Of a stretch of 64,000 nt of DNA, positions 33,661 through 41,910 are shown in pieces. This DNA is from Oryzobacter telluris (lineage in GTDB: Bacteria > Actinomycetota > Actinomycetes > Actinomycetales > Dermatophilaceae): assembly GCF_043099285.1 (NCBI RefSeq), contig NZ_CP170723.1, positions 248,001 through 312,000 on the forward strand, read 5' to 3'. The notes under the pieces were generated by a model. The model did no database searches, had not been told where the DNA came from, and saw only the letters and a program-made list of their open reading frames with translations. Each line of letters starts with the position of its first letter. Within the stretch, counting starts at the first letter, position 1. The translations under genes were made by a program, and so were the position numbers.

Positions 33661-34556
33661 CGATGACCGACCCCACCCCCGCTGCCCCCCCGCGCCCGGC
33701 GAACGTGGGTGAAAAGCGTCGCCCTGCCGACGGTTTTCACCCACGTTCGGCAGACCCCGGGGAGGCCGCCGAGCCGAGGCTGCGCGCCCGCGACCTCCGG
33801 CTCGCCTACGACAGCCGCGTGGTCGTCGACGGCGTGACCCTCGACATCCCCACCGGGCGCACCACCGTGGTCGTCGGCCCCAACGGCTGCGGCAAGTCGA
33901 CCCTGCTCCGGGGGCTCGGCCGCCTGCTCAAGCCCCGCGGCGGCTCCGTCCTCCTCGACGGCGACGAGATCGGCTCCCTCCCCACCCGCGAGGTCGCCCG
34001 CCGGCTCGGCCTGCTCCCGCAGCAGCCGATCGTGCCCGAGGGCGTCAGCGTCCTCGAGCTCGTCGAGCGTGGCCGCCACCCCCACCACGGGCTGTTCGGC
34101 ACGTGGGGCCGTGCCGACGAGGAGGCCGTGGCCGCCGCCCTCGAGCGCACCGACCTCGTGCACCTCGCGGGAGTCCCGGTCGACAGCCTCAGCGGCGGTC
34201 AGCGGCAACGGGTCTGGCTCGCCATGGTCCTCGCGCAGTCGACGCCGGTCCTCCTGCTCGACGAGCCCACGTCGTTCCTCGACATCGCCCACCAGCTCGA
34301 CGTCCTCGACCTCGTTCGCTCCCTCTGCGACGAGCAGGGCACCACCGTGGTCATGGTCCTGCACGACCTCGCGATGGCCGCGCGCTACGCCGACCACCTC
34401 GTCGCCATGCGTGACGGCGAGGTCGTCGCCGAGGGCGCCCCGGCCGAGGTCGTGACCCCCGAGGTCATCGCGTCGGTCTTCGGCGTCGCCGCCCACGTGA
34501 TCCACGACCCCGAGACCGGCACCCCGGTCGTCATCCCCCGCAGGAGGCAGCAGTGA
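33657..34556 (+). CDS. Iron-siderophore ABC transporter ATPase (FecE-like)
   Basis: A 299-residue ATPase: Walker A GPNGCGKST, Q-loop LLPQQP, signature LSGGQRQR, Walker B LLLDEPTSFLD, switch His in VLHDLAMAARYADH. ATG 33657 overlaps the permease stop (ATGA); ATG 33663 is also possible. About 43 residues precede the fold. Part of this leader (NVGEKRRPADGFHPRS) is encoded by a family B palindrome, so the N-terminus is longer than in typical FecE proteins. Confidence 0.92.
   Translation: MTMTDPTPAAPPRPANVGEKRRPADGFHPRSADPGEAAEPRLRARDLRLAYDSRVVVDGVTLDIPTGRTTVVVGPNGCGKSTLLRGLGRLLKPRGGSVLLDGDEIGSLPTREVARRLGLLPQQPIVPEGVSVLELVERGRHPHHGLFGTWGRADEEAVAAALERTDLVHLAGVPVDSLSGGQRQRVWLAMVLAQSTPVLLLDEPTSFLDIAHQLDVLDLVRSLCDEQGTTVVMVLHDLAMAARYADHLVAMRDGEVVAEGAPAEVVTPEVIASVFGVAAHVIHDPETGTPVVIPRRRQQ
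33700..33749. repeat. Palindromic element, family B copy 1 (in frame)
   Basis: Arms CGAACGTGGGTGAAAA and TTTTCACCCACGTTCG are perfect over 16 bp. The centre CGTCGCCCTGCCGACGG pairs again (CGTCG/CGACG), so almost the whole 50 bp can fold. It lies inside the ATPase coding region, 43 bp after the start. Confidence 0.88.
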
Positions 34557-35404
34557 AGGTCGCCGAGAAGGTCTACCTCAAGGCCGCGCGGATGCAGTGG
34601 CGCCTCACCACGGCGTCGCCGGTCCTGCGCGAGGACCAGCCGCAGTTCGCGATGACGGTCGTCGCGGTCGCCGACCTCGGCGGCGGGATGCGGCGGGTCA
34701 CCTTCGAGGCACCCGAGCTCACCGACTTCACCTGCTGCGGCCCCGACGAGTACTTCGGCCTGATGATGCCGCGCCCCGGCCGCGCGCTCGTCCTGCCCGA
34801 CCCCGAGCCGCTCAACGTGCGCGCCTCCATCGCCGACCTCGCCGAGAACGACCGGCCCGACCTGCGCTGGTACACGATCCGCGCGCACGACCGCGTCGCC
34901 GGACGGATCGAGGTCGACATCGTCACGCACGGCGACTCCGGTCCGGGCTCGGCCTGGACCGTGCGCGCCGTCCCCGGCGACCGGGTCGGCTTCCGCGCCA
35001 GCGGCGCGCTCTACCGGGGGCTGGAGGTCGCGGGCCGGCAGGTGCTCGTCGCCGACGAGACGGCCGTGCCCTCGGTGGCGGCCATCCTCGAGGCGCTCGG
35101 GGGTCCGCAGGCCGCGGCCGAGCGAGGCGTCGAGGTGCACGTCGAGGTGTCGGACCCGGCCGTCCTCGAGCAGTACGACCTCGGCCCGGCGCACGTCCAC
35201 GTGCGGCGCGGCCTCCCGGGCAGCGCCGTCGTCCCCGCGCTCGACCAGCACCTCGCCGCCGGCGGGGAGCCGGTGGCGTACGCGTGGGCGTGCGGCGAGT
35301 CCGACCTCGCGGCCGGTGCCCGGCGCGCCCTGGTCCGGCACGGCGTGGACCGCCGCCGCATCTACTTCTGCGGCTACTGGAAGCTGGGCCAGGCACGCGG
35401 CTGA
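34553..35404 (+). CDS. Siderophore-interacting protein (FAD-dependent ferric reductase)
   Basis: A 283-residue cytosolic flavoprotein of the SIP family that reduces ferric siderophore to release iron. The FAD_binding_9 domain holds RWYTIR (RxYT/S FAD motif) and GPGSAWTV. The SIP domain holds ADETAVPSVAAIL, YAWACGESD and the characteristic C-terminal YFCGYWKLG. GTG 34553 overlaps the ATPase stop (GTGA). It is the last gene of the iron operon. Confidence 0.93.
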   Translation: MKVAEKVYLKAARMQWRLTTASPVLREDQPQFAMTVVAVADLGGGMRRVTFEAPELTDFTCCGPDEYFGLMMPRPGRALVLPDPEPLNVRASIADLAENDRPDLRWYTIRAHDRVAGRIEVDIVTHGDSGPGSAWTVRAVPGDRVGFRASGALYRGLEVAGRQVLVADETAVPSVAAILEALGGPQAAAERGVEVHVEVSDPAVLEQYDLGPAHVHVRRGLPGSAVVPALDQHLAAGGEPVAYAWACGESDLAAGARRALVRHGVDRRRIYFCGYWKLGQARG

Positions 35405-35500
35405 CCGGCGGCGACTGACCGACCGGGCCCGGCGTGACAGGGCGACGTCAGCCGAGCGGCGCGTCGTCGCACCGGACGAGACCCCCGCGGGGGCAGTGGC

Positions 35501-35947
35501 TCACCACGCCTGGAGCTTCGTGGGCACCACCTCGATCACCACGTGGAACTTCTCGGCGATGGCCTCCAGGCCCATGCCGTACGCCTCCATCGCGGCGGCG
35601 TACTTGGCCGTGTAGGCCTCGCCGATCTCGGGCAGCCACTCGGTGGACGAGCGCTCGCTGATCGCGGCGGACCCCTCGAGGATGACGACGCCGTCGCCAT
35701 CGGCGCGGGTGTGCAGGTGCAGCAGGGCGGGGGACCCCCGACGCACGTTGCGGACCTTGGCGGTGTCGGGCTCGCTCATGACCAGGGCTCGATCCTCGTG
35801 CCAGTAGAACCAGACGGGCACGGCGTGCGGGCTGCCGTCGGCCCGGACCGTGGTGAACCAGCCGATGACGTCGCTGCCCAGCCGCTCGAGCGCCGCGACA
35901 TGCGTGGCGTCGGTGGGGTCGAGGACCAGGGGTGCCTTCTCGCTCAT
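35501..35947 (-). CDS. F420-dependent pyridoxamine 5'-phosphate oxidase-like protein (Rv3369 type)
   Basis: A 148-residue split-barrel protein of the PPOX class F420-dependent family typified by Rv3369. Features are GWFTTVRADGSPHAVPVWFYWHED, MSEPDTAKVRNVRRGSPALLHL and GDGVVILEGSA. Cytosolic, probably reducing or oxidising a small molecule with a deazaflavin cofactor. ATG 35947 has TAGCGT 6 nt upstream. Gene stands alone, convergent with the siderophore operon. Confidence 0.85.
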   Translation of the reverse strand: MSEKAPLVLDPTDATHVAALERLGSDVIGWFTTVRADGSPHAVPVWFYWHEDRALVMSEPDTAKVRNVRRGSPALLHLHTRADGDGVVILEGSAAISERSSTEWLPEIGEAYTAKYAAAMEAYGMGLEAIAEKFHVVIEVVPTKLQAW

Positions 35948-35953
35948 GCACCG

Positions 35954-35959
35954 ACGCTA
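35954..35959 (-). promoter_or_regulatory. -10 hexamer TAGCGT, probable leaderless promoter
   Basis: Minus-strand TAGCGT ends 6 nt before ATG 35947. Confidence 0.45.
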
Positions 35960-35988
35960 GCGCCGCCCCCCGACACCCGCCCCGCCAT

Positions 35989-36039
35989 CGAAACGTGGGT
36001 GATAACCGTCGCCCTGCCGACGGTCTTCACCCACGTTCG
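35989..36039. repeat. Palindromic element, family B copy 2
   Basis: Arms CGAAACGTGGGTGA and TCACCCACGTTCG pair with one bulged A. The centre CGTCGCCCTGCCGACGG is identical to copy 1 at 33700. It lies in the gap between divergent genes. Confidence 0.85.
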
Positions 36040-36088
36040 CGGACGACACCCGTGCCGGACCGTTCACCGGGGCGTCACCTCGCGCCGG

Positions 36089-36094
36089 TAGCGT
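36089..36094 (+). promoter_or_regulatory. -10 hexamer TAGCGT, probable leaderless promoter
   Basis: TAGCGT ends 8 nt before ATG 36103 of the HAD hydrolase. Confidence 0.4.
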
Positions 36095-36102
36095 CGGTGG
36101 CG

Positions 36103-36897
36103 ATGACAACCCCACACCTGGTCTGCCTCGACATCGACGGCACCACCGTCAACCACGAGGGCGAGCTCTCCGAAGCCGTGCGCCTCGCCGTCCGGGCCGT
36201 CGCCGACGCCGGCCACCACGTCACGATCGCCACCGGCCGCGCCATCATCGGGACGCTCCCCGTCCTCGACCGGCTCGACCTCCTCACCGGGTACGCGGTC
36301 TGCGCGAACGGCGCCGTCACCCTGCGCCTCGACCCCGACCTCGACGACGGCTACGAGATCATCGAGGCCGTCACCTTCGACCCCGGGCCCGCGCTGAAGG
36401 TCCTGCGTGAGGAGTTCCCCTCGGCGCTCATCGCGGTGGAGGAGCTGGGGGTCGGCTTCAAGGTGTCGGCGCCCTTCCCCGAGGGCGAGCTCGACGGCAC
36501 CCCTCGCGTCGTCCCCTTCGAGGAGCTGATGGCGACGCCCGTCACCCGCCTGACCATCCGCGACCCCGAGAGCACCAGCGAGGAGTTCATGGAGCGCACC
36601 GAGCAGATCGGACTCCACGGGGTGGAGTACGCGGTTGGCTGGAGCGCGTGGCTCGACATCAACCCGGAGGGCGTCTCGAAGGCCGCCGCGCTCGAAGGAG
36701 TGCGCCGCCGCCTCGGCGTCGAGCCGATGCACACCGTCGCCGTCGGGGACCAGCGCAACGACCTCGAGATGCTGCGCTGGGCGGCCCGCGGCGTGGCCAT
36801 GGGCAACGCCCCCGACGAGGTCAAGGCCGCCGCCGACGAGGTCACCGGCCACGTCGACGACGACGGCCTCCTCGCCGTCCTCACCTCCCTTCCCTGA
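36103..36897 (+). CDS. HAD family hydrolase, Cof type
   Basis: A 264-residue Cof-like phosphatase (HAD-IIB). Motif I LDIDGTTV, motif II TIATGR, motif III region SKAAALEGVRRRLG and motif IV VGDQRNDLEMLRWA are all present, and a cap domain separates II and III. It removes phosphate from sugar or nucleotide phosphates; substrate unknown. ATG 36103 is chosen because upstream open frame is in a palindromic element. It stands alone. Confidence 0.88.
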   Translation: MTTPHLVCLDIDGTTVNHEGELSEAVRLAVRAVADAGHHVTIATGRAIIGTLPVLDRLDLLTGYAVCANGAVTLRLDPDLDDGYEIIEAVTFDPGPALKVLREEFPSALIAVEELGVGFKVSAPFPEGELDGTPRVVPFEELMATPVTRLTIRDPESTSEEFMERTEQIGLHGVEYAVGWSAWLDINPEGVSKAAALEGVRRRLGVEPMHTVAVGDQRNDLEMLRWAARGVAMGNAPDEVKAAADEVTGHVDDDGLLAVLTSLP

Positions 36898-36960
36898 GCC
36901 CGCCGAGATCCGACCGCGCCGATGTGGCCGCGGCATCCCGGCAGGTGGGAAGGTGACGCC

Positions 36961-37755
36961 ATGAACTCCTCCGACGTCTCCACCGCCGCCGCCAAGGCCG
37001 GCGACCACCCCGTCGTCGAGTGGGGGGCCCGGCTCGGCTACGTCGCGGTCGGCCTCATCCACCTCGTCATCGCCTGGATCGCCCTCAAGGTGGCGTGGGG
37101 TTTCGGCGGCGGGTCGAAGAAGGCCGACACCTCGGGTGCGCTGTCGACCCTGTCGTCGTCGGGGACCGGCGCGGTCCTGCTCTGGGCCTGCGCCGTCGGC
37201 TTCCTCCTCCTCGCGGTCTGGCAGGTGACCGAGGCCGCGGTTCGCTTCCAGGACACCGGTGACCGTGTGAAGGCCGCCTCGAAGGCCGTGCTCTACGTGG
37301 TCTTCGCCTGGACGACCTTCAAGGTCCTGACGGGCGGCTCGGCCGGGTCGAGCGAGAAGCAGACCGAGGACTTCACCGCCGGTCTGATGGGCAGCCCGGG
37401 CGGGCGGCTGCTCGTGGGGGTCGTCGGGCTGGTCGTGCTCGGCATCGCGGTCTATCACGTCCACAAGGGCTGGAAGAAGAAGTTCCTCGAGGACCTGCGC
37501 GAGCACCCGGGCGACTGGGCCGTGCACGCGGGCCGCATCGGCTACATCTCCAAGGGCATCGCCCTGCTCGTGGTCGGTTTCTTCTTCCTCGTCGCGGCCG
37601 TGCAGGCCGACCCCGACAAGGCCCAGGGCCTCGACGGCGCGCTGAAGACGCTCAAGGACCAGCCCTTCGGCCCCGTGCTGCTCACCCTCGTGGCCATCGG
37701 CCTCGCGGCCTACGGCGTCTACTCCTTCGCCCGCTCGCGGTACGCCCGCGTCTGA
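36961..37755 (+). CDS. DUF1206 membrane protein
   Basis: A 264-residue protein with six hydrophobic helices arranged as three repeated pairs, each pair beginning with an ARLGYVAVGLIHLVIAW-like or GRIGYISKGIALLVVGF-like segment. This is the DUF1206 architecture; function is unknown. GGAAGG lies 7 nt before ATG 36961, a clear Shine-Dalgarno that most genes here lack. A hairpin follows its stop. Confidence 0.88.
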   Translation: MNSSDVSTAAAKAGDHPVVEWGARLGYVAVGLIHLVIAWIALKVAWGFGGGSKKADTSGALSTLSSSGTGAVLLWACAVGFLLLAVWQVTEAAVRFQDTGDRVKAASKAVLYVVFAWTTFKVLTGGSAGSSEKQTEDFTAGLMGSPGGRLLVGVVGLVVLGIAVYHVHKGWKKKFLEDLREHPGDWAVHAGRIGYISKGIALLVVGFFFLVAAVQADPDKAQGLDGALKTLKDQPFGPVLLTLVAIGLAAYGVYSFARSRYARV

Positions 37756-37767
37756 CCTGGCGTCCTG

Positions 37768-37795
37768 GCGCCCACCGGCGGATGTCGGTGGGCGC
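37768..37795. terminator. Intergenic hairpin after DUF1206
   Basis: Perfect 10-bp arms GCGCCCACCG / CGGTGGGCGC with an 8-base loop, 13 bp after the stop codon. It has no U-run; a role as terminator is inferred. Confidence 0.5.
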
Positions 37796-37798
37796 TCG

Positions 37799-37804
37799 TA
37801 GGTT
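37799..37804 (+). promoter_or_regulatory. -10 hexamer TAGGTT, probable leaderless promoter
   Basis: TAGGTT ends 6 nt before ATG 37811 of the EVE protein gene. Confidence 0.4.
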
Positions 37805-37810
37805 CGTGGG

Positions 37811-38212
37811 ATGGCAGGAGCACGCACCTGGGTCCTCGTCGCCTCCCGCGACCACGCACGGCGCGGGGTCGCCGACGGGTTCGTCATGGCGAACCACGGC
37901 AAGCGGGCGCCGCTGGCCCGCATGTCGCCCGGCGACGGCGTCATCATCTACTCGCCCACCACCACCTTTCCCAAGGGTGAGCCGCTGCGGGCGGTGACGA
38001 TCGTGGGCGAGGTCACCGGCGACGAGCCCGAGCCCAGCGTGGCGATCCCCGGCGGTTTCCGCCGTCGCGCCGCCCTGAGGGAGATCGCGCCGATCCCGCT
38101 CGCCGACATCCGCGACCACCTGCCGATGTCGCGGATCCGGTTCGGGTTCTTCGAGATCGACGCCGCTGATGCCGCCGGCATCCTCGCGCTCGCGAAGGAC
38201 CTGGCGGCCTGA
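37811..38212 (+). CDS. EVE domain-containing protein
   Basis: A 133-residue PUA-like EVE domain protein. It shows WVLVASRDHARRGVADGFVMANHGKRAPLARMSPGDGVIIYSP and FRRRAALREIAPIPL. EVE domains bind modified bases in DNA or RNA and are found in restriction and defence contexts, though this copy sits among housekeeping genes. It is convergent with a YjbR-like gene 24 bp away. Confidence 0.82.
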   Translation: MAGARTWVLVASRDHARRGVADGFVMANHGKRAPLARMSPGDGVIIYSPTTTFPKGEPLRAVTIVGEVTGDEPEPSVAIPGGFRRRAALREIAPIPLADIRDHLPMSRIRFGFFEIDAADAAGILALAKDLAA

Positions 38213-38236
38213 CCTGCCGACGCCCGATGCGCCCGC

Positions 38237-38599
38237 TCAGGCGGGGTCGTCGAGGAGGCCCTCGGGCGCCCGCATCCGCCACGCGTCGGTGACGAGCTCG
38301 GTGAGCCGCTCGAGGTCGACCTCGGGGAGCCGCAGCATCACCAGGGCCGCGTTCTCGTAGCCCGGCGCGGTGAAGAACAGGTCGGGCTCGCCGAGCAGCA
38401 GCGCCTGGCGCTCCTCGGCGTCACCGACGAAGAGCACGGCGACGTCGGTGCGGATGCGCCGCGGCTGACCGGGCCGCCGCTCCGGGTACGACCAGACGAA
38501 CCCGTGCCCACCCACGCGGAAGTCGAACCCCGAGCTGGGGATCTCCACCACGTGCGGCAGCGACAGCGCGAGCAGGCGCACGTCATCGGCATCAGCCAC
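38237..38599 (-). CDS. MmcQ/YjbR family protein (copy 1)
   Basis: A 120-residue protein of the MmcQ/YjbR DNA-binding-fold family: DDVRLLALSLPHVVE, FTAPGYENAALVMLRLPEVDLERLTELVTDAWRMRAP. Function not established. A paralogue lies at 44683-45087. Confidence 0.82.
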   Translation of the reverse strand: MADADDVRLLALSLPHVVEIPSSGFDFRVGGHGFVWSYPERRPGQPRRIRTDVAVLFVGDAEERQALLLGEPDLFFTAPGYENAALVMLRLPEVDLERLTELVTDAWRMRAPEGLLDDPA

Positions 38600-38677
38600 G
38601 AGGACCGCCCACGGACCCGACCACCAGCACCCGCCAGAGGCTACCGGCGCCCTCCGACGAGGCCGTGGGACGCAGGG

Positions 38678-39409
38678 TCAGGCGGCGGTGCGGCTCGCCG
38701 CCCGCGACGCCGACGACGACCCCTTCGAGGGGTCGCGACGCAGGTACAGCCACGCGATCACCGCGCACACCAGGCCGTTGATGATGCCCCAGATGACGTC
38801 GCTCAGGTGGTGCGCTCCGCGGTAGATGCGGGCGTACGAGACGAGCAGCGGCGCGATGACCGTGAGGGTCACGAGCACGCGGCGCAGCCACGCGTTCTCG
38901 ATCCGCGCCGCCATCAGCGCGAACGTGATGTACAGCGCCGTCGAGGCGCCGACGTGGCCGCTCGGGTAGCTGGAAGTCGGGGGCGTGGGGTCGAGGCGCT
39001 CGACCGGGGGCCGCGCCCGCCCGACGACGTGCGTGGCGATGACGAAGACGGTGGCCTGCAGCGAGATCGCGATGAGCGGCACGACGGCGTACCACCAGCG
39101 CTTGGTCCGCCACCAGATGAGCGCCGCCACGATGACCGCGACCCCGATGACGTACTCGGTGTTGCCGATCATCGACATGAACTTCGTGACGGTCTCGCCC
39201 GTGGGGGTGCGGCCGTCCTGGAAGTACCGGTTGATGCCGTTCTCCCACTCGCCGAACGGCTGCAGCGGCCCCTTGAGGAGGTAGCCGAACCCGACGATGG
39301 CGCCGAACAGCACGATCGCCGGCGGCACGGCGCGCATGCCGAGGTCCTTGAGCGCGTCGGTGAAGGACGGACGGCTCTCGTCGTCCCAGCGGGAGAGGAA
39401 GGAGGACAT
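38678..39409 (-). CDS. PAP2 superfamily phosphatase (tandem copy 2)
   Basis: A 243-residue membrane phosphatase with about five to six helices. PAP2 motifs: VVGRARPPVERLD (KxxxxxxRP-like, first Lys replaced), SSYPSGHVGASTA (PSGH) and YRGAHHLSDVIWG (SRxxxxxHxxxD-like, with the catalytic His). It would dephosphorylate phosphatidate or undecaprenyl pyrophosphate outside the membrane. It begins immediately after the stop of the paralogous gene (no gap), so the two are coupled. ATG 39409. Confidence 0.85.
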   Translation of the reverse strand: MSSFLSRWDDESRPSFTDALKDLGMRAVPPAIVLFGAIVGFGYLLKGPLQPFGEWENGINRYFQDGRTPTGETVTKFMSMIGNTEYVIGVAVIVAALIWWRTKRWWYAVVPLIAISLQATVFVIATHVVGRARPPVERLDPTPPTSSYPSGHVGASTALYITFALMAARIENAWLRRVLVTLTVIAPLLVSYARIYRGAHHLSDVIWGIINGLVCAVIAWLYLRRDPSKGSSSASRAASRTAA

Positions 39410-40159
39410 TCAGCGCTCCGAGGGGGTGGGGACGGATGGGGCGGGGTGCTGCTCGAGGTCGGGGTCGTCGACCTCGGTGGGCTTCGGGGGGTTCCAGCCC
39501 GAGTAGCCGGCGTACGACGCCAGCGCCAGCCCGGCCCCGGTGAGGACGCCGACGGTGACGTCGCTCGGGAAGTGCACGCCGAGCCACACCCGGTCGAGCG
39601 CGGTGAGGAGGACGACGAGCGCGGCGAGCCCGACCATCACGCCCCGCGCGACCCTCGGCTTCACCAGCGGCCACAGCAGGATGACGACGAGCGTCGCCCA
39701 GGCGGCGGAGTTCAGGGCGTGCCCCGAGGGGAAGGAGAAGCCGGGCGCCTCGGACACCGGGTCCTCGACGTGCGGGCGCGAGCGCTGGACGACGAGCTTG
39801 GCGACCAGCCCGAGGTTCCAGGCGGCCATCATCGTGGCGAAGCACCACCAGGCGCGGGTCCGCAGCCCCTTGCGCAGCCACACCCACAGGCAGAGCAGGG
39901 TGCCGACCGCGTAGAGCTTGATCGGCTGGGTGATCTCCTGCCAGGCGATGAGCGCGCTCCGGAAGCCGGGGTGGTCGCGGGTGTACGACGTCGTCGCGTC
40001 GATGATGCTGTCGTCGAGCGACTGCATCGGGCCCCACTTGCTGCGCACGAGGTAGCCGACCCCGAACAGGACCACCGCCACCGCTACGGCGAACACCGCG
40101 GCCCTCAGGAGGCGACGGGCCCGCGACTTCTGGCGGGTGGGCACGTCGTGGCTGCTCAT
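39410..40159 (-). CDS. PAP2 superfamily phosphatase (tandem copy 1)
   Basis: A 249-residue paralogue of the next gene. Motifs KLVVQRSRPHVEDP (canonical KxxxxxxRP), FSFPSGHALNSAAW and DRVWLGVHFPSDVTVG (SR-like segment with catalytic His and Asp). Six or so helices; a Pro/Ser-rich tail faces the cytosol. Full catalytic motifs make it the more clearly active copy. Divergent from the TrmH methyltransferase. Confidence 0.88.
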   Translation of the reverse strand: MSSHDVPTRQKSRARRLLRAAVFAVAVAVVLFGVGYLVRSKWGPMQSLDDSIIDATTSYTRDHPGFRSALIAWQEITQPIKLYAVGTLLCLWVWLRKGLRTRAWWCFATMMAAWNLGLVAKLVVQRSRPHVEDPVSEAPGFSFPSGHALNSAAWATLVVILLWPLVKPRVARGVMVGLAALVVLLTALDRVWLGVHFPSDVTVGVLTGAGLALASYAGYSGWNPPKPTEVDDPDLEQHPAPSVPTPSER

Positions 40160-40207
40160 CCGGTCTTTCTACCGCACGCCGGGACCCCATGGGATGCTGG
40201 GGCCGCC

Positions 40208-41014
40208 ATGGCTGACCTCCACGTGACGTCCGCGTCGAACCCGCGCCTGAAGTCCGTCGTCGCCCTGCGGCGGCGCCGGGTGCGCGAGACCGAGGGACGC
40301 ACCGTCGTCGAGGGCTACGAGGAGCTCGAGCTGGCGCTCGACGCCGGCGTCGTCCCCGAGACCGTGCTCCACTGCCCCGAGCTGATGCTCGACCCCGACC
40401 GCCAGTCGGCGCTGGTCTCCCGGGCCCGCGACCTGGGCGCCGGCACCCTGCGCCTGAGCCGTGCGGCCTTCGAGAAGGTGGCCTACCGCGAGGGCCCCGA
40501 CGGCTTCCTCGCCGTCGTCCCCGTGGCCGGGGTCGCCCTGGCGGACCTCCACCTCCCGCCCGACCCGCTCGTCCTCGTCTGCGAGGGCATCGAGAAGCCG
40601 GGCAACCTCGGGGCGATGCTGCGCACGGCGGATGCCGCGGGGGTGGCCGCCGTCATCGCGGCCGACCCGCTCACCGACTGGGGCAACCCCAACATCGTCC
40701 GGTCGAGCAAGGGCACGGTGTTCTCCGTCCCGGTGGCCTCCGCCCCGTTGGAGGACGTGCTGACCTGGTTGCGCGACAACGGGATCCGCCTCGTCGCCAC
40801 CACCCCGGACACCGACGACCTGCACACCTCGGTCACCTACGGCGGCGGCGTCGCCATCGCCGTGGGCACCGAGAAGGACGGCCTCACCGACCGCGCCCTC
40901 AAGGCCGCCGACGAGCGCGTCCGCATCCCGATGGCGGGCACGGTCAACTCCCTCAACGCGGCCACCGCGGCGGCCGTCGTCGTCTACGAGGCGGTCCGCC
41001 AGCGCTCCTCCTGA
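40208..41014 (+). CDS. TrmH/SpoU family RNA 2'-O-methyltransferase
   Basis: A 268-residue SPOUT methyltransferase. The N-terminal substrate-binding domain (about 1-95) opens VTSASNPRLKSVVALRRRRVRE. The knotted catalytic domain has motif 1 EGIEKPGNLGAMLRTADAAG, motif 2 IAVGTEKDGL and motif 3 IPMAGTVNSLNAATAAAVVVYE. It methylates a ribose in tRNA or 23S rRNA; the site is unknown. ATG 40208 lies 48 bp from the divergent PAP2 gene. Confidence 0.92.
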   Translation: MADLHVTSASNPRLKSVVALRRRRVRETEGRTVVEGYEELELALDAGVVPETVLHCPELMLDPDRQSALVSRARDLGAGTLRLSRAAFEKVAYREGPDGFLAVVPVAGVALADLHLPPDPLVLVCEGIEKPGNLGAMLRTADAAGVAAVIAADPLTDWGNPNIVRSSKGTVFSVPVASAPLEDVLTWLRDNGIRLVATTPDTDDLHTSVTYGGGVAIAVGTEKDGLTDRALKAADERVRIPMAGTVNSLNAATAAAVVVYEAVRQRSS

Positions 41015-41160
41015 GGGAGCCCGCGGCCTCCGCCCAGCACCCCGCGCGAACCGTGTGACGGGTGGTGCTGGAGGAGCGTAAAGCGCGTCACCCCGGGCGT
41101 GCAGGAGCCCCTCGGGGGTACCCGGGGCCGTGTCAAGAGCACCCCCTCGCGTGTGCGACC

Positions 41161-41805
41161 ATGAACGGCATGCGAGTTGACCACGTCGTCTATGCGGCAG
41201 AGCGCGATGGCCTCAAGGCCACGGCAGCGCGCCTCGCGGAGCGAATCGGCGTCGAGCCGGTCGATGGGGGAGTTCACCCGCGCTTCGGGACGCGCAACAT
41301 CATCCTTCCGCTGGCCCACGAGCGGTACGTCGAGGTCGTCGAGGTCCTCGACCACCCGGCCAGCGACAAGGCCCCCTTCGGGCAGGCCGTGCGGGCCAGG
41401 TCGGAGGCCGGCGGGGGCTGGTTGGGCTGGGTCGTCCAGGTCGACGACATCTCCGAGCAGGAGACCCGCCTGGGCCGCGAGGCCGTCCTCGGCAACCGGC
41501 ACCGCCCCGACGGGGTCGAGCTGCGCTGGAAGCAGCTCGGCGTCAAGGGCCTGCAGGCCGACCCCCAGCTGCCCTACTTCATCGAGTGGGAGGCGGGTGT
41601 CCCGCACCCCTCCGACGACGCGCACACCGAGGTCACCATCGACTCGCTGCAGATCGCGGGCGACCCCGACCGCGTGCGCGACTGGCTGGGCCTGCCCGTC
41701 GACTACACCTCGTCGGTCATCGACTTCACCTTCGTCTCCCCGCACGGCACCCCCGGCCTCATGGCCGTGACGTTCGAGACCCCCCAGGGCGAGGTCACCA
41801 TCTGA
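41161..41805 (+). CDS. VOC family protein (glyoxalase-like)
   Basis: A 214-residue protein of the vicinal oxygen chelate superfamily, glyoxalase_3-like: MRVDHVVYAA, VHPRFGTRNIILPL, ERYVEVVEVLDHPA, YFIEW. The repeated beta-alpha-beta modules can hold a divalent metal. Substrate unknown. ATG 41161 or ATG 41170 are both possible; the second starts directly with the conserved RVDHVVY. A strong hairpin terminator follows. Confidence 0.82.
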   Translation: MNGMRVDHVVYAAERDGLKATAARLAERIGVEPVDGGVHPRFGTRNIILPLAHERYVEVVEVLDHPASDKAPFGQAVRARSEAGGGWLGWVVQVDDISEQETRLGREAVLGNRHRPDGVELRWKQLGVKGLQADPQLPYFIEWEAGVPHPSDDAHTEVTIDSLQIAGDPDRVRDWLGLPVDYTSSVIDFTFVSPHGTPGLMAVTFETPQGEVTI

Positions 41806-41823
41806 CCACCGTCTCCTGACGTG

Positions 41824-41858
41824 ACGAGGACCCCGGCCGCTGCGGCCGGGGTCCTCGT
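41824..41858. terminator. Bidirectional terminator hairpin
   Basis: Arms ACGAGGACCCCGGCCGC / GCGGCCGGGGTCCTCGT are perfect over 17 bp with almost no loop, 19 bp after the VOC stop and between convergent genes. It lacks a clear U-tract. Confidence 0.8.
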
Positions 41859-41880
41859 GCGTCCGGGCCCGTGATGGCGC

Positions 41881-41900
41881 TGACGCCGGCGACGGCGTCA
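41881..41900. terminator. Second hairpin near the copA end
   Basis: TGACGCC / GGCGTCA with a 6-base loop. It overlaps a tandem 13-bp repeat GACGGCGTCAGGT (41891-41903 and 41904-41916); the second unit contains the copA stop codon. Confidence 0.5.
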
Positions 41901-41910
41901 GGTGACGGCG

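Noticed and set aside
36064..37947. Minus-strand frame of more than 600 codons across the HAD and DUF1206 genes
   Set aside because: Complement of well-supported genes; low-complexity product.
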